From: Congeria kusceri
Taxonomy: Eukaryota; Mollusca; Bivalvia; Myida; Dreissenidae
DNA: 64,000 bases
Assembly (NCBI GenBank): GCA_027627225.1
Contig: CM051040.1
Location: 27,329,134-27,393,133, forward strand
Direction of reading: 5' to 3'
The notes below the pieces were generated by a model. That model was not told the DNA's origin. It was given only the letters and a program-made list of their open reading frames with translations, and searched no databases. The position numbers were made by a program, and so were the translations under genes. This document shows positions 10,663-23,300 of this stretch, one piece after another (positions within the stretch are counted from its first letter, which is position 1; each line of letters begins with the position of its first letter).

Positions 10663-11277
10663 GGAGTATAGACAATAGGCAGAAATTGTTATGATGTATG
10701 ATAATTTTTTTATTGTGTTGATGCAGGTTGTTTTTCTGGCAGGAGGTGAGGTAACATGTTGATGGAAGTATTTCAACATTTTTATGATGTGGTATCGGTA
10801 GTTTAATCGTTAAACTACAGTTTGTTCCAATAATTTTACAGTCCTGTCATATTGGTATATATTGTGAATAATAATGCATAAATTTTATTACAGGATGCAG
10901 GATGATGCACATGGCATAATTGTAGGCAATTACACAAATATAAGGTTGACACCTATGTTTCAGAAAGCAGAAATTTGTATTGTACATATTATGTTTTAAT
11001 TTCCATGTATGGTTTTATTATTGTCAGGTGTGCCTACTATTTGCAGACTATTAGACAGTATGCAGAATATGATGTTTTTTTTTTATGTGAATACACGGTG
11101 TTGAATATTATTCAACACATTATATATTGTATTTTTACAACATAGTAGCAAATGTAAATGGGTACTGTTTATTGGTGTTATCAGGACGTTGATAGTAAGG
11201 GTATGGTACAACCGTGTAGTAGTTGGTAATTTGTTGTAGTATAAAAGTCAGGGGACTTTTCAGGAAGAGGGGGAGAA
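10663..11277 (+). other. Retrotransposon 3' untranslated region with polypurine tract
   Basis: No coding frame is seen between the pol stop and the 3' LTR. The last 17 bases, AGGAAGAGGGGGAGAA, form the polypurine tract that primes plus-strand DNA synthesis. An envelope gene would have to be here and is absent. Confidence 0.85.
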
Positions 11278-12058
11278 TGTAACTGTGTGTTACATTACAG
11301 TAGTATGTAACCTATCGAGACTTGGTAGGTTGTAACCCGATGTCGTAAAAGTCGGTGGTGGTGAAGGTCGTTCTGTGGTGGAGTTGGCTGCCATTGTTGG
11401 AAAATAGAAAGTTCTGGTTGAGAATCGAGAAATATCTTTTGCATCAGATTATAGTTGTCATTAATTAATTTAATATAAGGAACCTCAGATAGTCAGCAGT
11501 CAGCACATTGCACGGAGAGAGAGATTTTGGGAAGAGAGGCCAACGAGTACCAAATACTCTGTAAGTTGTTCTCCTTGTTGTAAATGTGATAATATACAGT
11601 GCAGAATGGTTGTTAGTTTCTATATTGTGTGTTTATAGATGTTTTTCTATAAATAAGATCAGTTTAATTGGTTTGGCACACACGGTCATGCAAGGCCAAT
11701 GGTGACTGTTTTATCTCTATATTCATTGATATGAGAAATGAACAGATATTCATACATGTATATGTATTTCAGGTGTTTTAGATGTGATTGTATAGTAATC
11801 TTAAATATGTGTATGTTTTTGATTATTTTTAGGGCGGATCAAATGGGATTACCCGGGATCAGATGGGATTCCTATTGATCAGACTTGACAGAACGAACAT
11901 TCAGTCTGTTAGAATATATTCATTAAATTGAACTATACTGATTTGATCTATCGAGAATTGTATCACTGGTTATTGCTATATTTTGTCTTTGAATATATTG
12001 AACAATTAATCTAAGAACTCACGTGTTTCGTTCTTACTGAACAGACCCCGAAGTTACA
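11278..12058 (+). repeat. 3' LTR (781 bp)
   Basis: Matches the 5' LTR base for base as far as I read it, and ends in TTACA before TATATATGAC. It would supply the polyadenylation signal. Confidence 0.95.
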
Positions 12059-12284
12059 TATATATGACGATCTAGCTACTATCTTATCATTGAATACAAA
12101 TGTGCATGTTATGATGTTATTATTTACTTACTCCATCTAATATTTTGTCATTGACTTTCTCATTATATCGGATGCAATATCTCTTTATAGACTGAAACCA
12201 GTTGGCGCCAACTGGGGGTCCTAGTATGTTGAGTATTTTTGTAACCTTTCAAAGCCTTTTACTATGTAGCCATTGTTGGAATGT

Positions 12285-13045
12285 GTCTCTTCTTTGGCAA
12301 AACTGTTCAAGTATAATTGATCCTTTCTTTGGCAAAATAAGAGCAAACTGTTCAAGTATAAATAATCTTTTCTTTGGCAAAATAAGAGAAAACTGTTCAA
12401 GTATAATTAATACGTTTTTTTGGCAAAATAAGAGCAAACTGTTTAAGTATAATTGATCCTTTTTTTTGGCAAAATAAGAGCTAGCTATTAAGGTAAAATT
12501 CACATTTCTTTGACAAAATAAGAGCAAACTGTTCAAGTATAATTCATCCTTTCTTTGGCAGAATAAGAGCAAACTGTTCAAGTATAATTCATCCTTTCTT
12601 TGACAAAATAATAGCAAACTGTTCAAGTATAATTCATCCTTTCTTTGGCAGAATAAGAGCAAACTGTTCAAGTATAATTCATCCTTTCTTTGGCAGAATA
12701 AGAGCAAACTGTTCAAGTATAATTCATCCTTTCTTTGGCAGAATAAGAGCAAACTGTTCAAGTATAATTCATCCTTTCTTTGACAAAATAAGAGCAAACT
12801 GTTCAAGTATAATTCATCCTTTATTTGGCAAAATAAGAGCAAACTGTTCAAGTATAATTCATCCTTTCTTTGGCAAAATAAGAGCAAACTGTTCAAGTAT
12901 AATTCATCCTTTCTTTGGCAGAATAAGAGCAAACTGTTCAAGTATAATTCATCTTTTCTTTGGCAAAATAAAAGCAAACTGTTCAAGTATAATTCATCCT
13001 TTCTTGGGCAAAATAAGAGCTAACTGTTTGAGTATAATTCATCAG
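12285..13045. repeat. 45-bp minisatellite, about 17 copies
   Basis: Unit core TTTGGCAAAATAAGAGCAAA followed by CTGTTCAAGTATAATTCATCC. The 5' copies are diverged and the central copies (12520-13000) nearly identical. Because 45 is a multiple of three and the minus-strand frame has no stop, a 245-codon open frame results there; it is a repeat artefact rather than a gene. Confidence 0.92.
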
Positions 13046-13787
13046 TGCTGTTTATTCAGGTTGAACCTTTGCCTTATTGCGAAGCATCAGTGTGCTCTGC
13101 TTCCTTGATAACAAAAACTGGCTGATTGTTCATAAGATTTGTAATTACATTTAGAAGTGTATGTTGAACATGCCTATCTTCCTTAGCATTTGTGAGTTCG
13201 TCTCAACGTTGGCATTTTTGCACTGACTGTGAATCGTTTCTTCTAATGTTACTGTTTCTATCTAACTGTACGTCAAAAACTACAGCGTTTCTTGCAAATG
13301 ATGCTCATTTGTTTGCTTGATTTACTGTTAATATATATCGTGACCTTGTGTTTTGGATATTTGAATATCCACTGCTGAAGCATATGCTGGTGCATAAAAT
13401 ACTTTTATCTTTATCTACATATACATGTTACCAGTTCTTATATAAACCCATTGTACAATGTAAACAAAAATATTAAAAATATCATACTTTATTATGTATT
13501 AAGTAATCTTTTGCATTTAATTTATATATAAAGTTTTATTATAATTTTCACTTGCTACAAATGGTTGTTAGCATTTGTACATAGAAAGATAGAAAATATA
13601 TGCTATATAAATTATTTTGTTTCTTGAATCTCAATTAATATTATAAAAATTGATTAAAAAAATAATATTTTATCAAAACTACTATGACTTGCATTTCCCA
13701 AAATATTCTAGAACTGAGAAAAGAAAAACAACAAAAAGTATCACATTTGCTTTGACATGTATTTGAAATAATTTGTCTGCTTTGCAG
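13046..13787. other. Intronic or intergenic AT-rich spacer
   Basis: Nothing coding is seen. The final 30 bases form a polypyrimidine-poor but acceptable acceptor (TTTGTCTGCTTTGCAG) for the exon at 13788. Confidence 0.5.
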
Positions 13788-14358
13788 GTCGGCCCCTGAG
13801 CTTGGTAACAGTAACAAGGACGGACAACTGCGTAAAACCCACTCCCAGCCCCATCCCTCCAGGGGGAGCAACTCTGCACAGAGCAGTTTAAAGGGCCGCA
13901 ACCAAGAAGATGCTCACAACAAACACTATCGCTGTAAATCTGTGCCCACCCCTTTAAACGAGGTTGTTTCTCAAGACAAGAACCGTGTCGCGAACGTAGG
14001 TCGTGTTCCACACAACTTTAGCAGCGACGGCTTATCCTCAAGAGACGGAACTGATGAGAAATCTGTAATCAGAGAGTCTTCTTGTCCTAACACACCTACG
14101 ATAGAATGTTCAAAAGGCTTTCCTCAAAAGAAGACTGCTAAATCTTCTAGTTCTAGTTTTAACGATAGTGCTGTTGACTTCTTGTCAAAGTCCGAAGGAT
14201 TTCATGATACAGGCATAAAATCAAAAGATAATAATGAACATCCGTTAGACTTCAGTTATGCAAATCCTGTTGAGACGGATTCGGCAGGCATTGAAAATGA
14301 AACTGTAGAGACCCCGAAAGAGAACGGAAATGAGGGGTTAGAAAATGAACAAAACTTG
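13788..14358 (+). CDS. TRIO/Kalirin exon: low-complexity linker before SH3
   Basis: Acceptor TTTGCAG, donor CTTG|GTAAGT. 190 codons, starting with the last base of a split codon and ending in phase 0. The protein is polar, rich in Ser, Asn, Glu and Lys, with short serine runs and no predicted fold; it corresponds in position to the disordered, phosphorylation-prone linker between the second PH domain and the SH3 domain. Family assignment rests on its being phase-compatible with the SH3 exon and on codon-like composition, so it is less certain than the kinase exons. Confidence 0.65.
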
Positions 14359-17300
14359 GTAAGTTAACCTTAATATTATACTTGTGGATGCTGAAACTTA
14401 CATGACATAATCTATTAACCCCTCTCTGGATGTGAATGATCGGAAATGGAATGTTTTGTGAAGGAATGTTTAGATTTTAACACTTACCACGGAATGTGCA
14501 CATGGCTGCTGGATAGTTCAACCATTGCGGACTATTTACGTTTGTTTGTACCTGTAAAGATTTGTTGATCGTTTTTGAATCCTACAGGAATGCTTTCATA
14601 CAAAACTATGTGATTTGTTTGTTTTTTATTATTATTTATCATCATGTTTTATTTATTATTAATTCACATTTTTGAAATAATATATGTTACGAATGTTTGT
14701 GTGTAACGACTAATGTATGCCATTTTGAACAATAGTGTGCGTGTTTAGCATTATATCCAAGAATGTTTGATACTCAGCCGTAGTTACAATCGTTTAGTTA
14801 TCAATTTCATATACCAATACAATGTTAATATTTTCAGACTTGTTTGTGTCTACATTTCTGACCCCCAGTGGTCATTTTGCAGACTGACCCAGTTAATACT
14901 ACGTTTTAAAACAAATGAGCATTTCACCAAAATGTCTCCCAAGAAATACTGAGATAGTTAAGAAAGTTTGCATTTTTTACGACAAGATATACTGTGTTTA
15001 ACGTTTTAGTTTTTAATCTGAATTGAAACACGCCAAAAGAACTTAGGCTGAGTGCTAAAAAGATCCTGGTTATGACCATACTATGTGCACCGGAAGTCAC
15101 AAGATCCGGTATCTTTAAGCAAGGGTTGTTCAATCTCGAGCGTAAAAAAGATAATAAAAAGACAGCAATATTTGTACTCCACAAAAGTGTATAACTAGTA
15201 AACATGCGGGAAGAAATTATTGGAGAATATTTATTATTTTATGGCTTTGTGGTAGTAATCTAATAACAGTTGCCTCCCTTACTGGGAAATCAAAATCATA
15301 AGTCTGTCAGGGTCTGAAGTTTGTTCCTATGGTAACACTATGACAATTCAGCTGCATTATCGGTGGATACAGATGTAGCAGTACCCATATTGTGTACAAC
15401 ACGTGTGAGCAATGTCATTCACTTCAGTTTCCCAATGCCAACTTGACTTGGTTTATAATCAAATCTTGAACTTGACCTTGACTACATGTGCCCATATAAA
15501 ATTATAAGACAGGACTACAGAAATAAAAGAGTTCATAGAGCAATGGAAACTCATATATCAGTACTTAAAATCAGGGGGTCATCACTCTGGAATTTCAATA
15601 CTAAAAATATTCAAAACATAATAATGTATATGGCATCTACCATGCAATCGAGAGGTTGTGAGTTCGATCGCTGCTCGGGCAGCATTCGAATGGTCTTTCT
15701 CAACGACAGCAAATACTTGTTCTACCCAGGAAACGGACTCTATATATAATGCCTCAATAAGACTCATGATCTCAAAACAATAGAGCTAAAATAAAAAGGT
15801 TTAAACTAACAACATATTTATATATATCACACCTCCAACAAATTTACAGCACTTCCATTGGCTAAATAAAGTCACGTGACTGCCCCGTATTTTCCCATAC
15901 GGGGCATCTCCAGAAAATATAAGGTCAGTAAAAAAATCAAAATGGCCGTCGGTCGACTAAAACGGGTTTCTTTGGCAATTTGGTTATTTTTAACTTGATA
16001 GTTGGCAAATGTCAATACTGACTACATGAACGTATAAGAGGGGAGTAACTGGTACAGATTTGGTTCATATATACTTACTGTTGTCTGACCTAAGCTTCCT
16101 TGCCATTTAATTTTCATTGGACCTATTTGACTTGTTTACATTTTGTCGCTTGGTCAAAATGTCGCTGTCAAAAAGATTTGCAGATACTTCAAATGAAGAA
16201 ATTGAGAGAAAGAGGCTAAAACTCCAATTACAAAATACTTTAAAGGCTAAAGAAAATATTGGGTCAGTATAAATATACAAATCACGTTTAAATGTTGTTT
16301 TATCATCTTACTTACTTTAAAATCTTACTGAAATGTTGTCGGTGTGATATAAACGATACAGGGTGAATTGCTGCCCCGTATGAGAAAATACGGGGCAGTC
16401 AGGAGATTCATACTGGGCTCGACACAAGCGTCTCGCCCAATATGAATCTCCTGACTGCCCCGTATTTTCCCATACAGGGCAGCAATTCACCCTGTATCTT
16501 ATAATATTCAACATTCAGTTGTCATCTACAAGTCAACAGTTCTACCTTTGTTTGCATAAGTACCTCATTTTTGTCACACAATGTTATTGTTAGATGCTCA
16601 TGAAAATATTTTGACAATTTTCCCTGAGGAGTCTGATTTCTTATCTTGCTCTTGTCAATAATCCTTATCGAAGTGAACCAGGTGTCTGTTTTGCAATATT
16701 TATACAGACATTTGATTGGATAATGAAGGTTGAGCTGATTTTAATGTCATTATAACAGATCTTAAAAAGAAATGCAAATGACCAAAAGCCGTAAGTCTTT
16801 CTAATATATTTATGGAGTTACTGCCCTTCAGTTTGTTTTATGCCAACCATAACTTCCAATTACTAATGAAGTGAGTCACATGAAATGAGATATTGAGAGG
16901 GAAAGAGTATGGTGGCAAACTTCTGCATCAGATAACAAGATAATCTTTCACAAAATATTTTGACATTGTCGTGAAACTATGAACTGGTTATCAAAAAAAT
17001 AGTCACATACCCGGTAAGTACCCACTACTGCATAAGATAATCTGATATTTTTTCGCGAAATATTGTTACTTATTGCGAAAACATAAAGCTTTTCATGAAA
17101 AGTTAAAACTGTTTGGGCAAGATACTTTTTTTTTCATGAAAATTTCCAAACTTTCAGGAAAATATGAAGCCTCTAGCGAAAAGTATTACGATAGTTTTAA
17201 GTTGAACCGTTTATTGGAGGCATTTGACACTTCGTGTGACAAGTCTTGCTTTTCTTACTGTGACACGTCTTGCTTTTTTTCAGAATATGCAAGGCAATAA

Positions 17301-20300
17301 GGCAACACTAAGCAAAACTTTTATACATAACATATGTCAACATTTACTCTAAAAGTTGGGTTAGATATAATTAAAAAGTAAGGAAAATAGGGAGAATGAG
17401 TAGGCAAGTAACTTACTAACTTGTAATACAATTGTGTTCAAATATCACTATGTTAGTCTAATATCTTTATGTCAGTTTGAACTGAATCACGAGGTTTAAA
17501 TTGTTATTTGGGGATCAGTTCTATTTTTTTGATCTGACCTCATTTCTGTGTTCTGCTGATGTGTTAATATGTTCTCCGGGCGAGATTTTTGTATGGGATA
17601 TATGTGTAACTGGTGACTTAGGTATTTTAGTACTTATACAACTGCTCGGGTAATGAATGGCATGTTTGTACTTGTTGCATAATTTAAATTTATAGTCCTT
17701 GTGACAGCTAGAACAATGTTTAGGAATAAATGGCAAAAACCTTCAGACTTTGTGCATTTATTTCTTGTTGTCCTCAAACATGTACAGCAGCAAATGTGTT
17801 CACAATCGTAATTAGATGGGTTTAATTTAAACACACGTTTATTTGAAATTATGGGAAAATATCAATTCTAACATGATACTCGCTAATTTTTCTATAGACA
17901 AAGAACAAAATTATCGTTGTTAAACTACCCAATAAACAACTCAAAAAGAAGTCCCAATTCTAAGCGGAGCATAGTATAAAGTAGTTCCAATTACAATTGC
18001 AAAAATATATGTCAAATCATGTTAGAATCGAAATAAATTTCGCATTATCGTTGTTTATCGGCTAATAAACAAATCTTTGTCTTTCTGATGTGTGGCTATT
18101 AAACAACTGGGGCTAACGCCTCATGGTTTAATTCCTACAAGTCAGAACTCCAAATCATTGTTTATTGGCAGATAAACAATGCTAAATTTAAAATTATTTC
18201 TTCAACGTAGAATAGCCTAAGTAATTTATAACAACACATCTGCATTCATGACTGAATTCATGAACTTGATGTTACCGCAAAACTGTATGTGTACTATTGC
18301 AATAATATAAGTATGGTGTCCATGCAAGAAGTTTTTCAGGATTGTGAAAACTATCAAGTACTCAGTTTTAAAGAAAGTGTAATGAAAATTATTCCATCAA
18401 TATCATCTCAATTTATCGAAAACATGCTTAAACTTAAATTGCCGTGTTACTTGTGAGAAAAGAAAAATAACAGGCTAATTGTTTGAATTCTTATTCTAAT
18501 TTCACATAATAAAATGTTAGCATTTATCTATATATGTTTTATTATTCATCAGAACAGTGTTCTCTAACTATCTCATTTTGCTATTATTTGTTACATATTT
18601 GAGTAAATAGATGAATTCATAGTGTTTTAATACACTGTGCAGATCCTCATTTTGTGTGAATGAATTGCAGCAATAACCTGACAGCAATAGCATTATATTG
18701 CATCTACTTCAGATAAATGCCTCTTTCAAATGACCTCAGCAAAAATAAAGTATCATTTTAATTTGAACCATAAACACACCTTTCAAATTGCCTAAAATAG
18801 TGTTTCTAATTTTGAAAAATGAATCATGTTTCAAACAACATTCAGAAAATAATGAGTCTTGTACTTTAAAACAATGGTATATCTTTCGAATGACCTTGAA
18901 AAATAATGTATCTTTCGAGTTTTAAAAACGATTCATATTTCAAATGAACTTTAGAAAACAATGTGTCTTTGTACTTTGAATGTGAAGTGCATCATTCAAA
19001 AACTAAGTAACCTAAATAAAATAATATATTTCTGTTTTGAAACATGAACCACCTTTCAAATAACCTAAATGCAATAATTATCTTTCTACTTTCAAAAATT
19101 AACAGATCTTCCAAATATCCTACAGAAAACAATTTATCCTTCTTTGAAACATCTTTAAATTGACCTAAACTAAAAATGATTTCTACATTGAAACGTGAAC
19201 CATCTTCCAGATGACCAAAATAAAATAATTTGAGACATGAATATGCTTTCAAATGACCTTATACTAACGAGTCATTCTACTTTAATACAATGGTGTGTCT
19301 TTTAAATAACCTTAAGAAAATATGGTATCCTGCTTTGAAACATTAACACACTTGGTTTACATAACCTGAATAAAAGAATTTATCTGTGTATGTTGAACAG
19401 GAGTGCATCTTTCAAATAACCTAAATGACATAATGCATCTTTCTATTTTGAAACAAAAATCAGCTTTCAAATAACCTAAATAAAATAATTAACTTTCAAC
19501 TCTGAAACATGAACGACTCTAAAGAACATAATTATCCTTCTACTTTGAAACACGAATAATCATTTGACCTGAATAATTAATGTATCCTTCTGTTTTGAAA
19601 CCGGAACCTTCAAATAATTCGTAGATCTAGAAAATAATGTTGTTGCCTTTTCGTTGAAACGATAATTATCTTTCAAATGATCACGAAAATAATGTATATT
19701 TTAAGTTTGAAACAATTATGTATCTTTCACATCACCTGAATTAAATAATATATCTCTTGAGCATGACTGTGTTGTTTTTTTCGAAAAACCTAAAGATAAT
19801 AATACATCTTTCTATTTTGAAACTGAAAATACCTTTCAAATAACCGCATGAAAATAGTGTATATTACTACGTTGAAACATGAATGCATTTTCTTAATGAC
19901 ATAAAGAACATTAAGTATTTTACTACTCAGAAACATGAATAATCATTCAAATTACCTAATGAACATTATGAATCTTTCTACTGACAACCATGAATGTATC
20001 TTTCAATAACCTAAAGAAAATAAACTATCGTTCTACTTCGAACATGAATGCATCTTTCAAATAACCTGAAGACCATTACGAAGTTTTCTTATTTGAAACC
20101 TGAACGCATCGTGCAAATAACCCACTTCGTTTATAGACTAATTCCATGTTAACATGGTTGCATATTCGGCTGTTCCCTTGGCACCTGATTGCACCGTTCG
20201 AGTGACATCTAGCTGGCATGCATGTCCTTCCGCCATGTATTTCCACAAAGATGCATGCTGAGCTCGTATAGAACTCCCATCTCCAAACACTGAATAAGCG

Positions 20301-23300
20301 TGCAGTCCGTACGATATGCAAGGTAAGTAATAGTCGTTGCATACTTTGACCGAAATATGTTAGTTATTGAAATAATTAACATATTGAGGTCAAATGTTTT
20401 ATACCATATTTACCAATCACATCGCAACTTTCTACAATGCCGATCCAAATGGGCAGTTCTTAGACGTCACGTGATGTCTGACATGGTTGACATCTGTGTC
20501 GTTTCCAAATTTAGCTCTGTCGCAAGGTCACGTGATGCGATCCGAGTGTGCAAGCATACCGTGCAATAAGTAGCGTGCGTATAAATTACAACTAAATTTT
20601 TAAAAAATGCACGATACTTATTGCACGATAAGCATGCATATTCGGTTACGCCCAACAGTTATCGTTCTGATATCACAGTTATTTAATACCGAAAAACAAA
20701 GAAAACTTTCTGAAATATGGTACAAGTCTTAAATATACAAGACATCGTCAAATCATATTGATATTGCAGTGAACGAGGGCTTTTTCAACACTTTGGGAAT
20801 ATGACCTGTACCCATGAAATTGGGAATTTTAGCGTCAATTCACCTAAAACGGGGAAAAAATATAATTCCTTTATTAATAAATTTGAATAATTATAGATAA
20901 ACTACATTAAAAAGAACGTTCAGAACAAAAAGAAATCAATAAAACAATTATAACAACTTCAACAGTCTTAATTTCTACACTAAACCCCTCTTATTTCCAA
21001 ACATCTGAAAGTCAAACCATCAATTGGGAAGTTTGGGACAGGATTTGGGAAAACCAGATACTTTTAGCTATTGGGAATATGACCCAATAACGGCTATAAA
21101 ATTGGCCCAAAAAGCCCTGTTGTACATACAGTTTTTTCATTACAACATGCACACTTCCAGAACTGTCATGTCAAGTGATCATATGTGACTTGTACAACTC
21201 CCGACTTCCACGATGCATGTCTAATTACATGTAATTCGGCTCTGCAGACGACATTAAGTCATATAAACTGTTCGATGAGCAGTTCTGTTAAACATTGCCT
21301 GAAGTATTTCTTTAAAACTTGGTTACATTAGAGTATGAGCTAAAATTTAATTCCCACCGTCGCTTCCAGCTGATAGAATCCGGTACCATCACAGTCGGTC
21401 GCGTTCTGTTCACGTACAATGCCGTGAGAGAGGACGAGATCTCGCTGCAGAAGGGCGAGTCTGTGCACGTGCTCGGCACAAACCAGTACAACATGCTGCT
21501 CATCCACCGGCCCTCCAATGACGTGTCCCCCGCGGCAGAGGGCGTCGTGCCCATGTACGTTGTGGGGGCCAAGGACGGCGATCGCTCTTTCAAGTGAGTT
21601 ATTCACATCGAATAGTAGAAATGGTGGTGTGTCTGTTGCTAAGGAATTTATTTTCAAACAATAATTTCGACTATGTGCCATTTTTCACGAGAAAGGTGAG
21701 GGACCATTGTTGAATGAGAGTTACTAACATGAAGCGGACATGGTGGTGTATCTTGTCACATATTAACATAGTTAACAAGGATATCATTAAAACTGATGGA
21801 TGCTCCCCAATGCGTTTTGTCAAGCAATATAAATGCACTGAGAAGGGCAAAGATATTAAAATGACTAAATATCAGTAGAAATGTGTACTATAGTTCAGAA
21901 ATTTTCAAAGTCCCGTAACTCGAAGAAAAATCATTGAAGTGGAACATCCTGCTAATATGCACACCTCCTCTTGGCAATGAAGCTTCCCATGCAATTTCAT
22001 TGAAATCTGGCCAGTAGTTGCTGAAAAATAGCCCGGACATGAATTGTGCACTATAGACTATATGTCAGAAAGCTCCATAACTCTGAGACAAATCATTCAA
22101 GCGGAACGTTCTGGTAGTATGCACACCTCCTCTTGGCAATGAAGCTTCCCATGCAATTTCATTGAAATCTGGCCAGTAGTTGCTGAGAAATAGCCCGGAC
22201 AAGAATTGTGCACTATAGACTATATGTCAGAAAGCTCCATAACTCTGAGACAAATCATTGAACCGGAACGTCCTGGTAGTATGCACACCTCCTCTTGGTA
22301 ATGAAGCTTCCCATAAAGTTTTGTCGAATTCCAGCAAGTAGTTGATGAGAAATAGCCCGGACAAGAAAGTGAAGAATTGTGCACTATATATATATACTGA
22401 TTTCAAAAAGTCCCATAGCTCTAAGAAAAATCACTAAAGCGGAACGTCCTGGTAATATGCACACCTCCTCTTGATAAAGAAACTTCCCATGAAGTTTCGT
22501 TGAATTCCGGTCAGAAGGTGCTGAGATATACTCCGGACAAGAAAGTCAAGAATTGTACAGTCGATACTAATTTTAGAAATATGCAAAGTCACATAACTCT
22601 GAGAAAAATCACTGAAGCGGAACGTCCTGGTAATATGCATACCTCCTCTTGGTAATGAAGCTTCCCATGAAGGTTCGTTGAATTCTAGCCAGTTTGCTGA
22701 GAAATACTCCGGACAAAAAAGTCGAGAATTGTACACTAGATACTAATTTCTTAAATATTCAAAGTCCCATATCTCTGAGAAAAATCACTGAAGTGGAACG
22801 TCCTGGTAATATGCACACCTCCTATTGGTAACGAAGCTTCCCATAAAGGTTCGTTGAATTCTAGCCAGTAGTTGCTGAGAAATACTCCGGACAAGAAAGT
22901 CAAAAATGGTGCACTATATACTAATTTCCGAAATATTCCCATAACTCTGAGAAAAATTACTGAAGCGGAACGTCCTGGTAATGTGCACACCTTCTCTTGG
23001 TAATAAAGCTTCTCATGAAGTTTCGTTAAATTCCGGCCAGTAGTTGTTGAGAAATACTCCGGACAAGAAAATGTGACGGAAGGACTAATTTCCGAAATAT
23101 TCTAAGTCCCATAACACTAAGAAAAATCAATGAAGCGGAACGTCCTGGAAATATGCACACCTCCTCTTGGTAATAAAGCTTCCCATGAAGTTTTGTTGAA
23201 TTCTGGACAGTAGTTGTTGAGAAATACTCCGGACAAGAAAGTCAAGAATTGTGCACTGTATACCAATTTCAGAAATACTCGAAGTCCCATAACTATGAGA

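Larger units (their letters stand above)
2898..12058 (+). mobile_element. Complete Ty3/gypsy-type LTR retrotransposon, 9.16 kb
   Basis: The element is bounded by two 781-bp direct repeats starting TGTAAC and ending TTACA (TG...CA ends). A purine-rich tract AGGAAGAGGGGGAGAA sits directly before the 3' LTR, and a possible primer binding site begins right after the 5' LTR. A 4-bp TATA occurs on both sides of the insertion (2894-2897 and 12059-12062), a weak but possible target duplication. Internal order is leader, gag with a CCHC knuckle, protease, reverse transcriptase, RNase H, then integrase. The pol order PR-RT-RH-IN is that of Ty3/gypsy. No envelope gene follows pol. The transcript would run in the same direction as the host TRIO/Kalirin gene. 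Confidence 0.95.

Noticed and set aside
12249..12986. 245-codon minus-strand reading frame
   Set aside because: It is produced by the 45-bp minisatellite; every 15 residues repeat, and there is no start region, splice site or composition like a gene.
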